Positions 10,301 to 22,200 of a stretch of 64,000 nt of DNA are shown here, one piece after another. The notes below the pieces were generated by a model. That model saw nothing but the letters and a program-made list of their open reading frames with translations, made no database searches and was not told where the DNA came from. This DNA comes from Caprella mutica (Eukaryota; Arthropoda; Malacostraca; Amphipoda; Caprellidae), in the NCBI GenBank assembly GCA_947561585.1, contig CANNZV010000506.1, positions 1 through 64,000 on the forward strand, in the 5' to 3' direction. Made by a program: the position numbers and the translations under genes. Within the stretch, counting starts at the first letter, position 1. Each line of letters starts with the position of its first letter.

Positions 10301-12989
10301 TCCCAGTTTGGAATTTTCTTTCCAAATTTGTACCTTCAAACTGTAAATTCTGCTCTTTTATGTGAAGAATCGTTCATCAAAGTCAAATGAATATCTAAAA
10401 TCATCCTTAATCTAAATACAAAATTTTACCCATTGAATCTGTTAAACCTGTTATATAGAACTGAAAACCATAAATATTAATCACTATATTGGTAATTGTT
10501 AGTAAAAATCTAACTTTTATAATGAAATGAGACCATTAATTCATTTCAAGCCGATTAAATAAAGAATATAACTCAACGGCGGAGAATAATAATGAAACAC
10601 TCCAATGAAAATAAAACAAATACAGATTGTTATAAATATCTTTGTAATAAGATATTTAAGTTGTTAATACTATCATGTACGAGGATTAATTATTTTATAT
10701 TAGCCTGTCTTCATTAAAGTATTAACCTTATGATATTTATTTTCTACTGAAGAGAAGTCAATGGTAGTTTGTTAATTTGTCCTGATATCTCATAGAGCCC
10801 TGTGCAGTGTACAATTGGTTCAGCAATTAAACATTAATCAATGCAATAAACTAATTCAAAATCAATTTATTGAAACATTTTATATCACTTTTCTCCAAAA
10901 CAATTTCTCGAATGTTGGGAAAAAATTATCTGACAGTAAAATCGACCATTAATTCGTGAAAAAAACAACAGAAATATTGAAATATCAAGTAAATTTATTC
11001 CGTTTTGACTTAGATATTTTGTAATTCTATGTGCAATTTTGGACACCTGTTAGAAATTAACATTATTTACTGCGTGTTGATTCGTCATCTTATTGAGTAT
11101 TTCCAGATCATTGGTAGATTTGTAGTTAACAGAGTATACTGAAATTAGTTCTCGAGTTTCCAGCTCTGAATAAAATATAAGAATTCAACTTTCTAAGGAA
11201 CTGCAGGAAGTTTTGGCCATTAAGTAATCTTTCTTTGGACTCGAGTTTCCTTTCCAGAAGTAAACACTTCAAGAGTTTATATATGTAGTTAAATTACGAT
11301 AATCTATTACATAATTCATCAGAAGATGATTTATGAACTGCATTTATTATAATATACTAATGAACAACTTCTTATATAAATAATAATGAATTTTTTTTTT
11401 AATTCATAGGTAAAATTCAGAATTCTTTGAAATACATAAGCCAATCACTTCTTGATATACTCAAACTATCTAATTTGTGTTCCTAAGTTAGATGTTCTTT
11501 TGTTATTCATGTTATGGTAGCATGTCCTGTTTCAATTCCTTCCATGTATGCTAATATCTTCTAATTCTTCCTGTCCCTCTTCATTGCGAGTACATTTGAA
11601 TATCAGTTTCTGTTCTATTGACTGTTGATGTCTGTAATTGAAGTAACTCGTCCAAATACAAGGCAGTCGCTGCTGCAGATTCTAACTATACTTCATATTG
11701 AATGTACAGATAGAAACTGTATGGGGATATGCGAGAAATAGTTAATAATTAATATTTGCTTGTGAATAGAAAATTAACCTAGAATTATCTTTGAGAATGC
11801 TTTGGCATGCAATACACGAATAAATTCGGGACCTTCATTTTATCTTGTCGCACAATGATTTTTTGATAGGGAAGAGACATCATCTGGAAATGCATTGCAT
11901 TCATCAAAGAAAATATTTGAAGTTGAAAACGATGATGCATGAAACTTCCTCTTGTAAAATCCTGACTGATCGATGGAGGACTACTACAAGGTATATTAAT
12001 TTCTGATGAGTAAATTCATTCCTTTAAATGCATGAATAACATGAAAGAAACGACTCGAAGAATAATTATCATATTTATCAGCTAGTTAGTATCTCTTTAT
12101 ATGTAATTACACGTAATTAGTATACGTTGCCATACACTTAAAGTGATGCACTTGAAGTAAGTATGATTTCAAACTGTTGCTTCTTCCTTCTCTTTTATCT
12201 AGAATATAGATTATATAAATCATTACACTAGCAGTAATTTATGTTTCGTAATATCTAATTTGAAATAATTACTAAATATAATTGGGTACAAATAACCTAT
12301 CAAACAATACACGATGCATCATAACTTCATGACCACTACATGTTGCAACTGACATCAGTGACCAAGTTCTCAAATAAGAGACTTCGGTGTAATGTCAGCA
12401 GCAAATACCCTCTGCCATTTGCCAATGGGACTGCAATTGGAAATGTAGATAGGAAGCTATCTAATATTAGCGTGCAATATAACAGCTCTGATATTGACAG
12501 GGTCAAAGGCCTAATCCTTTTACGGACCAATGCCTGCAATGCTGATATGCGCCCACTGTGTTCTATAGTGCTCCATGCGGGGCACAGCCTTAATAATTGC
12601 CTAATTTGCCAGCATTCATTCAGTGGATAGTTAATAGGGCGATTTAAACTTAATAGTGTGCTTCTTTTGTTGATAAATTGTACTAAGGATCAAAGAGATT
12701 ATGTTTGAATGACTGTACTAAATCATTGCGCAACGTAAATTTGAACATTAGCTATATGAATAATGACAGTAAAATATACAGTATTAATTTAAAAGAGTAT
12801 AATGATATCCATTCAACATACTTGAAATATATCACAATTTTCAATATCGATTCTTGAACTAAGATACGGTTTGATTTCATAACGATACACGCTATAATGC
12901 ATGGAACAGTATTGGAGAAGTAATGATTTGATTTGGCAGTACTTTAATACAATGCGTTGATATTAAATGATGAATACATCTATTTGTAT
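7306..12989. other. long AT-rich stretch, no supported gene
   Basis: About 5.7 kb with only short chance ORFs. The one patch with higher GC (12340-12630) holds a 96-codon plus-strand ORF beginning MLQLTSVTKFSN, and a 67-codon minus-strand ORF in the same place. I recognise neither. They could be decayed transposon sequence. Confidence 0.55.
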
Positions 12990-12991
12990 AG

Positions 12992-13075
12992 AGCGGTGGT
13001 TTCCAAACTGGGGTCCACAGTCCCTGAGAGACCTCGAAGGCTTTCCAGGGGACCGCGAGAGGTTGTCACCGCATT
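12992..13075. mobile_element. possible hAT-type transposon end
   Basis: GAGCGGTGGTTTCCAAACTG followed by GGTCCACAGTCCCTGAGAGA resembles the CAGNGGTTCCCAAAC ends common in hAT (Charlie-like) elements. Only one end is seen, so this rests on motif similarity. Confidence 0.3.
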
Positions 13076-13109
13076 CACTTTGTTGAACCACATTCATATG
13101 CCTTAGGTC

Positions 13110-13178
13110 TTCCATACAAATACCACGTGACAAATACCACGTGACAAATACCACGTGACAAATACCACGTGACATATA
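13110..13178. repeat. 14 bp tandem repeat with four CACGTG E-boxes
   Basis: CAAATACCACGTGA repeats head to tail. CACGTG falls at 13124, 13138, 13152 and 13166, exactly 14 bp apart. CACGTG is the canonical palindromic E-box bound by Myc/Max and Clock/Cycle bHLH dimers. Whether it is functional here is unknown. Confidence 0.8.
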
Positions 13179-13207
13179 CCACTCAGTCTTCTTTGGTCTG
13201 TCACGGT

Positions 13208-13236
13208 GGTGACCCAAGTACAAGTAATGGGTCACC
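13208..13236. repeat. 9 bp perfect inverted repeat
   Basis: GGTGACCCA (13208-13216) is complemented by TGGGTCACC (13228-13236) across an 11-base spacer. Confidence 0.7.
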
Positions 13237-13351
13237 TAAGCAAAACGATTGCAATCCATGTTAGTCCTTATTCACTGTGCATTTAATATTTCCGGTGCAT
13301 ATCTATCTGCATTGAGGTGCACAAATAAGTACATACGATAAAACGGTGTCC

Positions 13352-13455
13352 GGAAAACTGCCAGGCGGAAAAGTGCCAGGCGGAAAACTGCCAGGCAGAA
13401 AACTGCCAGGCAGAAAACTGCCGAAGCGGAAAACTGCCAGGCGGAAAACTGCCAG
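13352..13455. repeat. 15 bp array in left TIR
   Basis: Units of GGCGGAAAACTGCCA with variants (AAGTGCC, GGCAG, GAAGCGG). The array continues into AGTCACTTATTGGCAAT, which the right arm shares in inverted form. Confidence 0.9.
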
Positions 13456-14184
13456 TCACTTATTGGCAATACATGTATATTTTTTGACTTTCTGAAATAC
13501 TCTTTAGTTATAAACACATCTTAATTTATAAAAACGGCGTTAGTCCTTCTCTAAGGGGTCAAGGGGACATTCATTTTTACAGTAATAACTACATATATAT
13601 ATTGGAATACTTAAATAATATTCAAAGAAAAATAATATTTCAACAAATCTACCTTATTATACACTCAGTAAACCAAACTTCAGTTCACATAAAGATTTTA
13701 TAATTACTATTTTTAACTTATTTTCAAAGTTACATAAATTTTAAAAATATGTTCAGTTACGTTTATAGTATCTTGTTTTTAATTTCCTATTGACGTTGGT
13801 TCCGAAGCAAACGTTAAACCCTGTGTACTGATTTGTGAAAACTAGATACCTAATTAGATTTTCTCACAATAATATAATTTTAAATTATTATACAATAAAT
13901 TAAGTGAATGTTAAATCAACTTATATGTATGTTAAATAGTTATTACATTTAGATTTGTTTCTCCATGTCATTAACACAACCCATTCATTTTAACAATTTT
14001 AATTTATATATAAAAAGTATTATTAATTAATCTGCAATCAAATTGATCGAGTGAAATTGTCAGAGAATTAGGTAAGTAATAGCAGTTTAATAATCATTGA
14101 TGTCGGGTTGCGAATTCTAAATACTTCACGAAGATCGATCAAAGTTCTTTTTATTGTGAGTACAAGTGAATATTTAGCTTCCCA

Positions 14185-14440
14185 TCAAACAATTCCATGT
14201 GTATACCATGTGGCACTTACACATTTAAATCATGTGTATATCATGCATATTTTTGGAAATTGATACCATATTTATTGTTGTTTTACGTGGTAATATGGTA
14301 AATTATATGTGGTTACCATATGTTATAAGTATGGTATTTAACATGTTGCTATGAATGTGGTAAATAACACTTGGTAAACACCTGTTAAAAGTATGGTAAT
14401 TTACATGTGGATATGATGTGGTGTATACAATCTCTATTTG
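14185..14440. repeat. dispersed repeat copy (inverted partner at 44940-45262)
   Basis: Rich in GTGGTAA, TATGGTA and ACCATATG words. About 110 bp aligns by eye with the reverse complement of 45055-45170, sharing for example AGTATGGTATTTAACAT. It lies inside the 13345-15032 transposon. Confidence 0.65.
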
Positions 14441-15041
14441 ATATGTTTTTTTATGATAGGGTTTTAAAATGGCATAATCACATGTTAATTATGTGTTTTT
14501 ATGATAGTTAAATTGGATCAATGTGGATTACATATATTCATACTGCATTGCCACATTAAAACCATTAAACCACATAGTAAATATGTGTATGCAATACGGA
14601 ATTGTTTGCATGGTTGAAGACTTGTTCAATTCTCAAATTATAAACACAAAAAGAAAAATTAGACACTAAACCCGTTATGGACTGATAATGTAAAGACGCG
14701 TTGAGTAAACAATGAAATTGTATTCTGTCCCTACTACAATTATTTCTTTGTTTCTTCTCTTAATATTTTCTAAGAAAGGTTATATTTTCAATTTCTATAT
14801 TGTAATTGATTAATTTATGTAATATTAATCTAATTAGGTATGTATTTTATATATTTTTCTAATCAATTTGTTTACATTTAACTATTATTTTTATTTTGTA
14901 AAAATGAATATCCCTTTAACTCTTTAACGAAAGGCGAACGTCTTTATTATAAATTAAATATTATTATTTGGTAAACCCATTAAATTGCCAATAAGTGACT
15001 GGCAGTTTTCCGCCTGGCAGTATTCCGTGTACCGATAAAAC

Positions 15042-15360
15042 AGTATACGTTGTGAAGTTGTTGTTCTTTGCTCTGACAAAATGAATTGGGTCTATAGGAG
15101 GTAAGTTTTGATATCAGAGCGATTTGGATAGGATTTGATTATTCTTCAATGGTTTGCAATAAAATAATCACTACGATTCTGAATCTGGCTTTTGTGAGTT
15201 TGCAATTACAATAATTTGAAGTTGGATTCGTTCTTTTATATTTACAAACTAATATTATCAATGTATTATAATTCTTAATATGAATTTTATTGAAAGCAAT
15301 GAGAAAATCATCTTATGGCGCTTATAGGTTTTATTGTTCAATATTTTTTATTAATTTTAT
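15042..15360. other. AT-rich spacer, nothing recognised
   Basis: No ORF, named repeat or structured element seen. Confidence 0.6.
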
Positions 15361-15816
15361 TACCTTTGCATTTTTGCGGAAGGTCATATTTTATCAGGCA
15401 TTTATTTATTTATCATCTTCTTATTCGCATAACTGAGGAAGTGTCCAACCAATATGCCTGAAATTTATGAAACGATTGGTCATTGTCCAAAGACCTGCAG
15501 GTTGAATTTTAGGGAGTGACCAGGTCAAAGGTCAAGGTCATGGTCATTTATAACTCAAAAAGTATTGAACCATATTGCATGAAACTTGATGGGACGATTG
15601 GTCAATATTCAGGAACTATTTTGTCTGATTTTGGTAGCGATCGGTTTAAGATCAAGGTCAAGGTCATTTATAACTCAATAACTCAAAAAGTATTGAACCA
15701 TATTGCATGAAACTTGGTGGGACGATTGGTCATTGGTTATCCAATCAATAGTTTATTAAATTTTGGGAGAGAATGAATCGAAGTGGTGGCGAAGGTATGA
15801 GCTCTACCGAGTGCAC
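15361..15816 (-). mobile_element. dispersed repeat with tRNA-Ala-like end and nuclear-receptor half-sites, copy 1
   Basis: The right end reads, on the minus strand, GTGCACTCGGTAGAGCTCAT followed by ACCTTCGC. The left end reads TACCTTTGCATTTTTGCGGAAGG. Between them are roughly 120 bp monomers containing CATATTGCATGAAACTTG, GGGACGATTGGTCA and AGGTCAAGGTCATTTATAAC. Two further copies occur in the opposite orientation (30192-30774 and 61012-61495). No ORF of note. The monomers resemble a type of dispersed repeat with TGACCTTTGACC words that I know from other invertebrate genomes, but the family name is not established here. Confidence 0.75.
15522..15540 (+). promoter_or_regulatory. DR1 plus FTZ-F1/ERR-type nuclear-receptor sites in the repeat
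   Basis: AGGTCAAAGGTCA (15522-15534) is a perfect DR1 half-site pair, the consensus for RXR/USP heterodimers and HNF4. TCAAGGTCA (15532-15540) is the extended half-site of FTZ-F1/SF-1 and ERR. Two more TCAAGGTCA sites overlap at 15652 and 15658. This is sequence match only. Confidence 0.55.
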
Positions 15817-16075
15817 GTAGTCTAGTTTATTTATGAAATGCTATTGTGCAGAATTTTTAAACTTCTTTGCCAGTATCTTAAATTTTACTGCGCACTTGCG
15901 CATTCTAACGGAAACACTGTTTGAAATGTGAACGTTACCTTTATTCATTGAAATTAATTTCCTGCTATTTATTATTCATATTATCTTTTTTATAAGTTTC
16001 ACCACTCAATTGTATCACGGCCCCAGTTGCAATTTGATCTCTAATGGAAAAAAGGTCGATTCAATGTTTAACTAA

Positions 16076-16274
16076 AGGCCTTGATACACGGTGCGAGTAA
16101 ACGTGCGACTTGGTCTAGCCAGTTACTGTAGTGCAGCTACTTGCACAGTGTGACCGTATCAGTCGAGTAACTGTTTCAATGCTATGAACATTGAGCTACT
16201 GGCATGAGATCGAGTACAGTGGGACAGCTGCTGTCCACTGTCACGACAGTAACTCGCACCGTGTAACAAGGCCT
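16076..16274. mobile_element. PIF/Harbinger-like MITE, 199 bp
   Basis: The left end AGGCCTTGATACACGGTGCG and the reverse complement of the right end, AGGCCTTGTTACACGGTGCG, differ at one base. TAA flanks both sides (16073-16075 and 16275-16277), a 3 bp TWA duplication typical of PIF/Harbinger. It has no coding capacity and is far more GC-rich than its surroundings. Confidence 0.75.
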
Positions 16275-16277
16275 TAA

Positions 16278-19200
16278 GGGCATCGTCCCACCTAACAAAC
16301 AGTTTCTCAATTATGCATCCTAGAACTATGAAATTTGATAGACATATGGAAACAACGAATGAAAAAATTTATGGCTTCTGGTAAAAATCAAATAATTTTA
16401 TTCATAGAAAACGAGATATGGAAGAGAACGTGATTTCAGGTGGATAAAAGGAATGCATTTCCTCCGTTAATTTTTTACATACAATGACGATAGGGGTACC
16501 ATTGGATGCGCAAAGACTTGGGTAACAGGATTGAATTTTTTTTCAAAATTCCGGCTCTAAGATCGGAATAAAAAGATTTTTGTCCTAAATATATAATAAA
16601 ATATTTCGTACTTCTAACGTCATAGCTTTTGATCGAAGATGAATTTCCAAACAAATTAAACTACACGTTGTTCTCCAAATCTTTATGCATCCAACAATAA
16701 CTATTATATCACTTTACGTCAAAAAATTCAAGAAGGAGTCATATATTAAAACATCTAAGTTTGAAGTGATAATATTTTTCTATTTATACGAACTCCTTCC
16801 GTGGACTTTTATTGAATTGACACTTTCAATTGGTTTGGCATTCAATAGCTTGTAATGTAAAAAATGTCATTTAATGCCTCATTCAATATATAATAACTTC
16901 CTCATACACAATATTTGTACCTAAATTAATGAACATAACATTCCAATTTATTATAGACAAACGAAGCTTGATATATTTTAAATTTTTCAATATAAATATA
17001 TTTTTTTAATGGATTATTATGTCTATTCGTTCAATCAAAATGTTGAATGTGGGTGACGGGGATTAGATTATCAGAGTCGGGGTTTAAAATCTTTATTACC
17101 TTCACTGTCCCGAGTCTACCTCTAGCTAGGCCCTCTTTTTTGTATTTTATCATTTAGCTTTGGTTTAAATTAGCGCCATTTTTCCAGCTTTCTTTTGTAT
17201 CTTTCCATAACTTCTTCCTCTTCTTTCCTATTCCTTTTGCCTTTCTATAATGTTTAATATATTTTTTAAAAGCTGTATTTGGTTATAACATTATAAAAAT
17301 AGTGGACCCTCGGACTTGAGATGAGGACATATTTTAGGTACTTCTATGACAAATGTTATAGTGTGACAGATACTATACGTCCCGATTGGTTGGTGTGTCA
17401 AAAGGTAATTAACCAAAAAATGACTTCCTTTGAAAGAAAAGGAAAATAGTTCACTTCTAAGCACAGATTCTCTGTCAAACTGTAAAAAATTGCAGGAGAA
17501 TAGCATCTAAAATCGCTACAGAACTCAGAAAACACTCAAAAACCATTTGTCCGGATCTTCATAAATTTGGATTCCATGGAAGAGCTGAGATGTACTTCCA
17601 TATTTTTTTCCATCTCCAATTACCGTAATTACCAGAAGTGGGCAGCGCTACTTTGAAAAGCAACTGCACTGCCACTTAATTATCTCAAAAGTAGCGGCGT
17701 TGCCGCTTATAGCGCGCGCATTTCTTATTGTGCTCATTTGTAGTTGACTAGATTCTTATGATTTGTGTAAAGAAAAGAGTCAACCCTAATACTATAACAG
17801 TGGATATAAATTCATTATGTTGAACAATCTTGACAGTATATATCAATCTGCGAATGAAAATTTCAAAATATAGAACACTTTTGTAAATATCAGATTACCC
17901 TTCACTACGTTGATTTATTGTGCTTAAAAAAATTATTATTATTTTAATTAAAAATGCTCAGTACCAATTCTAAAAAAATATTTTCTTTTCAAATCACCTT
18001 CTTCCCCGATACACTACGACGCCCAGTCCATTCCATCCTTAGTGAGCATTATGATTCTTCCCCATCTTTCTTAAAGAAAAGCAACGAATGTGAGGAAAAG
18101 TTTTAATTAATTCTCCGTCCGAATCATTGTAGTAGCGTTGAATTGATCACCGTACGCTTACGCCCCAAGTAAAAAAGTTCGTCATTATATATTTGCCAGA
18201 AGTTATGAATAATTGCAATCATTCGGTGGGAAGAGGGAAAAAGACTAAAATATGACTCTAGCGTTATTTTCTTCGCTGATGCAGAATATAACAGTGGGAA
18301 GGAAACTTTGGGAATAAATTTCACTAATTATATTGTGATAAATCTTCAATTTGATGTAAGGTTTCATTCTGCTAAACTTAGAAAATTGAAAGGAATTCTG
18401 GAAATTTAAAATGAATGCAAATAGCCTACTATATTATTGTGTACTGTAAAAATTACTGAGAAGTATATATTTCAGCAATATATTTCATAATCTATATAGT
18501 ATATAAGATCAAGTCAAATGATCTAAATCTACCGTCAGGCATATACGAGTCATGAAATATTCAACCTATAGAATTCCTTTTGTCACATTTCAAACCAGCC
18601 TATACTGAAATAATTTCAAAAACATCTTATTAATCTTTTTTACAAATTTGTCTTATATGTAAATGAACGATCTCACGCCTTTTTTATTCTGAACATTTAA
18701 GAATGAATATCTTCCACATTTAATCTACCACATATACCTTCTCACAGTGCATGCACAACTATTCCTTTTCACAAGAGTTGCTCCACATTCCCATCTTTTT
18801 GATTAATTTAATTCTGTGGGAGTGATAACTCTTCTCCGCTGCTCTTCCCTATTTCATATTGTGTCTCTGTGTAATAAAGAAAGAAGTAAGCCTAGCAGGG
18901 AACTCATCTGCTAGTTTGGCTCTCTTGCTGTTGGTCTAATTCATAGAGAGAAGCTGCAGACTCTACCTATGAAGACTCTTTGTCAGTGTGTGGTGCAATG
19001 AACAGACTAACCTGATTATCATATTGTGGTTTGAGATTAGCGTTCTCTACTGTAGAAGAAATTTGTTAGAGCAAGTTACGAATTATCGGTCGGTTCCACA
19101 ATTATTACGGTCAAATATAAGAAAAAACGATATGATAATTCTTATTATATTTTAATTGGTATTCATGATACCTGAAAGTATCATTGATACCAATTATAAA

Positions 19201-22200
19201 TTATAATATAAATTATATAGAAATTATTATATCTTTTTCTCTTATAAAACTGTAAATACGGAACTCACTGATAATTCGTAATTTATCTTTGGGCATAGAT
19301 GCATGTATTTTGAGAATAAAAAGAGAAAAGAAGTATATACACATACAATTTACCAGTAATATACCGTACAATGAAAAGAAATAAACAATAGTGTGGTTCA
19401 TGACATCACATATTCTACGATAAGTATTTCATCTTTTGATTAGATAGGAACTTTAAAATACGCTACAACGATTTTTACTCATTTATTGCTGTTTAATTGA
19501 TCATAACAAAATAGTTAACAATTTTTTTTAAGACATTATTTTTCTATTAAAAACAAGAAGAATAAAAACAAGAACAATTACCCAAAAGACTGATATTAAT
19601 AATAGGAATCTTCATTGTAAAACACTATCTACCAATACAATTTATTGACAGATAATTTTTGCTATATCTGCCTCCTTCATAATCATTCAGCAGTAAAATA
19701 ATTGTTCGTGTATCACATGTGATATAGAGGACTCTCCTTGAGATTAGAAATAACAGTGATTGCAATGTTGTTAGAGGTGCCTCTGGTTATTTTTGCCCCT
19801 TGTATAAAAAGGTGAGGAGCAGTTTGGAGCTAATTTTGATAGTAATTGGCTGTCTCCTCTCATACACATCATCTGCAATATTTTCCAGAAATAAGAGGTG
19901 AATAAAAGAGATGGTTCTAATTAGCGTTGCAATATGGGAAATTATAATAACGGTAAATATTACAGAGAATATATTCTAATATATTATACATATTACGAAA
20001 ATACAATATTTGAAACATTTAATATTAATAATTTAATATTTGAAATTTATAGCAAATTTCATCAAATTATTTGTAATATAACACCACATTAATACTTTCA
20101 ATTTTGTAATTTTTGCATTTAAATCATGATATTCCAATATATGACAGTCTACGTAACGCAATATACATCTTGAAACCAGACTCAGCATGAATGCCCCTAT
20201 ATTATAAGATTCAAAGCTTGACATCTGTGCGAATGTACCTGCAGCTGAATTCCACTTCTTCCATTCAGAAAATGAATTCAGGGTGAAATAAAATAGAGTG
20301 CACGGCAGAACATGGTGGAATTTTTCAGAACCATTTCAATAGGGTCCTAACAGTCAATTCAGGAGATGCTTATTCGACAGTACGAATTGAAAGAGCACCT
20401 ACCAATGTTATTCCAGAACTAGCGTAGTAAATACACAAAATGACTCTTACTCAAACCTAATTATGTTGTCAGAACTAAAGAAGAATAGGAATAATTTACA
20501 CTCCTTTTCGGTAATCTAACATAGCTCCATATTTACTTTTTATAGTCTATTACTGATAGATCTTATTGTTTGTTGTGCTGCCTCAGAGCAAAGAATATTA
20601 AGGCACATTCTTCTAGTTTAATAGTCTGGTTTTGTATTTGCCTGAAATTTAGTGGGACAATAATTGGTCATTGCCTCACGTGTTGATGCTAATTACAAAG
20701 TGTTTCGAGTTTTTTTTTTAATCAAAATGTTCTTGTTAGGAATCAATAAAAGTAACTATTACATCCAATTTGTCTTCTTTTCCACATTAGTTCAATCTAA
20801 TCGTGCTGAAACATCTAAATCTAAATGCTCTCCTTACTGAAACATGATTTGAGCGTTAAGCATGATTCCAAATAATCCCGTTACTATCTCCCTGTGATGA
20901 CGAATGGTGTTGTGACTTCAGTTTGGATCTCTACTACTACTTCATCAGTAATAGGATATTTGATCGATATAATTTACTGGGGTCATTATGGTAGACCGGC
21001 TACTAGATGATTGGTTTGATTGTTTAGACGGTAAATAACTTGATTCATGTAATTAAAATTATATTTCAGTAGTAAAATATATCTCAGAATCGTCTGTTAA
21101 AATAGGGCCAGTTTCACTACCATATTTAAAAAAAAATCTGGTCCGTAGAACTTATTCAAATTAATAGTTTATATTGACATTATTTTCCATTCTGCATATT
21201 CTTATTTAGTTACTAGGGATGGATAATAATATCTGTAATTTTCTTAAAGCTTTTTATACGAAATCAACTTTGAGCACTGATAACTTTTTTTTTACATTTA
21301 TTCATATGTACGTTCTGATATCAGTTTATTTATTTTGTAGATAGTACAAACAGAATATGTCGACTCCAATCTGTACTTCATAATAATATTTTGAAGCTAC
21401 ACATATTATCAAGTCGAAGTAAGATCAAGGAACTATTTGGCAACACAGTAACTTGAATCTCAGTCCGAATTGTATATTGTCAAGTTAGTAAATCTGCTCC
21501 TGGAATCAATCCTCCATACGTCTTGTTTGTGGTCACGAAACATGTTCAACAACACTGAGAACTTATAATGAATGGGGGAATGTTACTTTCAAATGGAAAT
21601 ACGCTTTAGTAAACAATCTGCATATCTTATATGCCTAACTGTCAAGTAAAACTCTCATACTACCTACATAAATAAATGAACTAGAGAATTATTTTATTAT
21701 GGGAATTCTGTTAAGTTAGTTAGCCTGAAGAGCTAAGCTAATTTAAATGCATCCAATTTATTTTCATTTTGTGCCAAGTCTACTTTTACCAATTATATTG
21801 ATACATAATTGATTTCTTATATTCGTCATTGATTCGAAAGAAATATGGCAATGTCTTCTAATAAGATTATGGTGGCTTTTATATTATATAATATTGTGTT
21901 AAGAAATTTGTTCAAATAAAATAAAAAAGGGTTGATGAAGATAAATATTTCTTAAATATTGATTACCAATGGCTGCAATTGAAAATAAGTTTCCTGACCA
22001 ACTCGATGAAAATGAGCCTGAATTTCAGTTTTAAGGAAACTTTGCTAGAAAGATACGAGCCATTTGCGGCAGAATTTAGAGATCCTGACACCGGTGTACG
22101 AAATGGCAAAACGTTTATAGTTTCCGTATCCAAACCAATCATTGATTTCTAGATCTTCCAGAAATATTTAATCTGTAAAGATCCTTGCCCTCAAACCAAC

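Larger units (their letters stand above)
13345..15032. mobile_element. 1.69 kb non-autonomous DNA transposon with tandem-repeat TIRs
   Basis: The left end, GGTGTCCGGAAAACTGCCAG, and the reverse complement of the right end, GTACACGGAATACTGCCAGG, match. Both arms finish inward in AACTGCCAGTCACTTATTGG. CGATAAAAC flanks the element directly on both sides (13336-13344 and 15033-15041), as a 9 bp target-site duplication. The left arm is expanded to about seven 15 bp units (GGCGGAAAACTGCCA) and the right arm keeps two. The interior is AT-rich with no transposase, and includes a copy of a dispersed repeat at 14185-14440. An 8-9 bp duplication fits hAT, Mutator, P or Merlin types. I cannot choose between them. 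Confidence 0.8.

Noticed and set aside
12340..12630. 96-codon plus-strand ORF in a less AT-rich patch
   Set aside because: No recognisable domain, an overlapping ORF of similar quality lies on the other strand, and there is no splice or promoter context.
13272..13517. Minus-strand ORF with repeated AVFCLAVFRLAVF
   Set aside because: It is a translation of the 15 bp tandem repeat in a transposon TIR, not a membrane protein.
15361..15816. A functional tRNA gene at the repeat end
   Set aside because: Only a D-arm and anticodon-arm-like segment is present. The acceptor stem, T-arm and B-box are missing.
17634..17710. AGTGGGCAGCGCTACTTTGA and following GTAGCGGCGTTGCCGC as a hAT element
   Set aside because: Only one end-like motif was found, with no partner or target duplication, so it is not called as an element.
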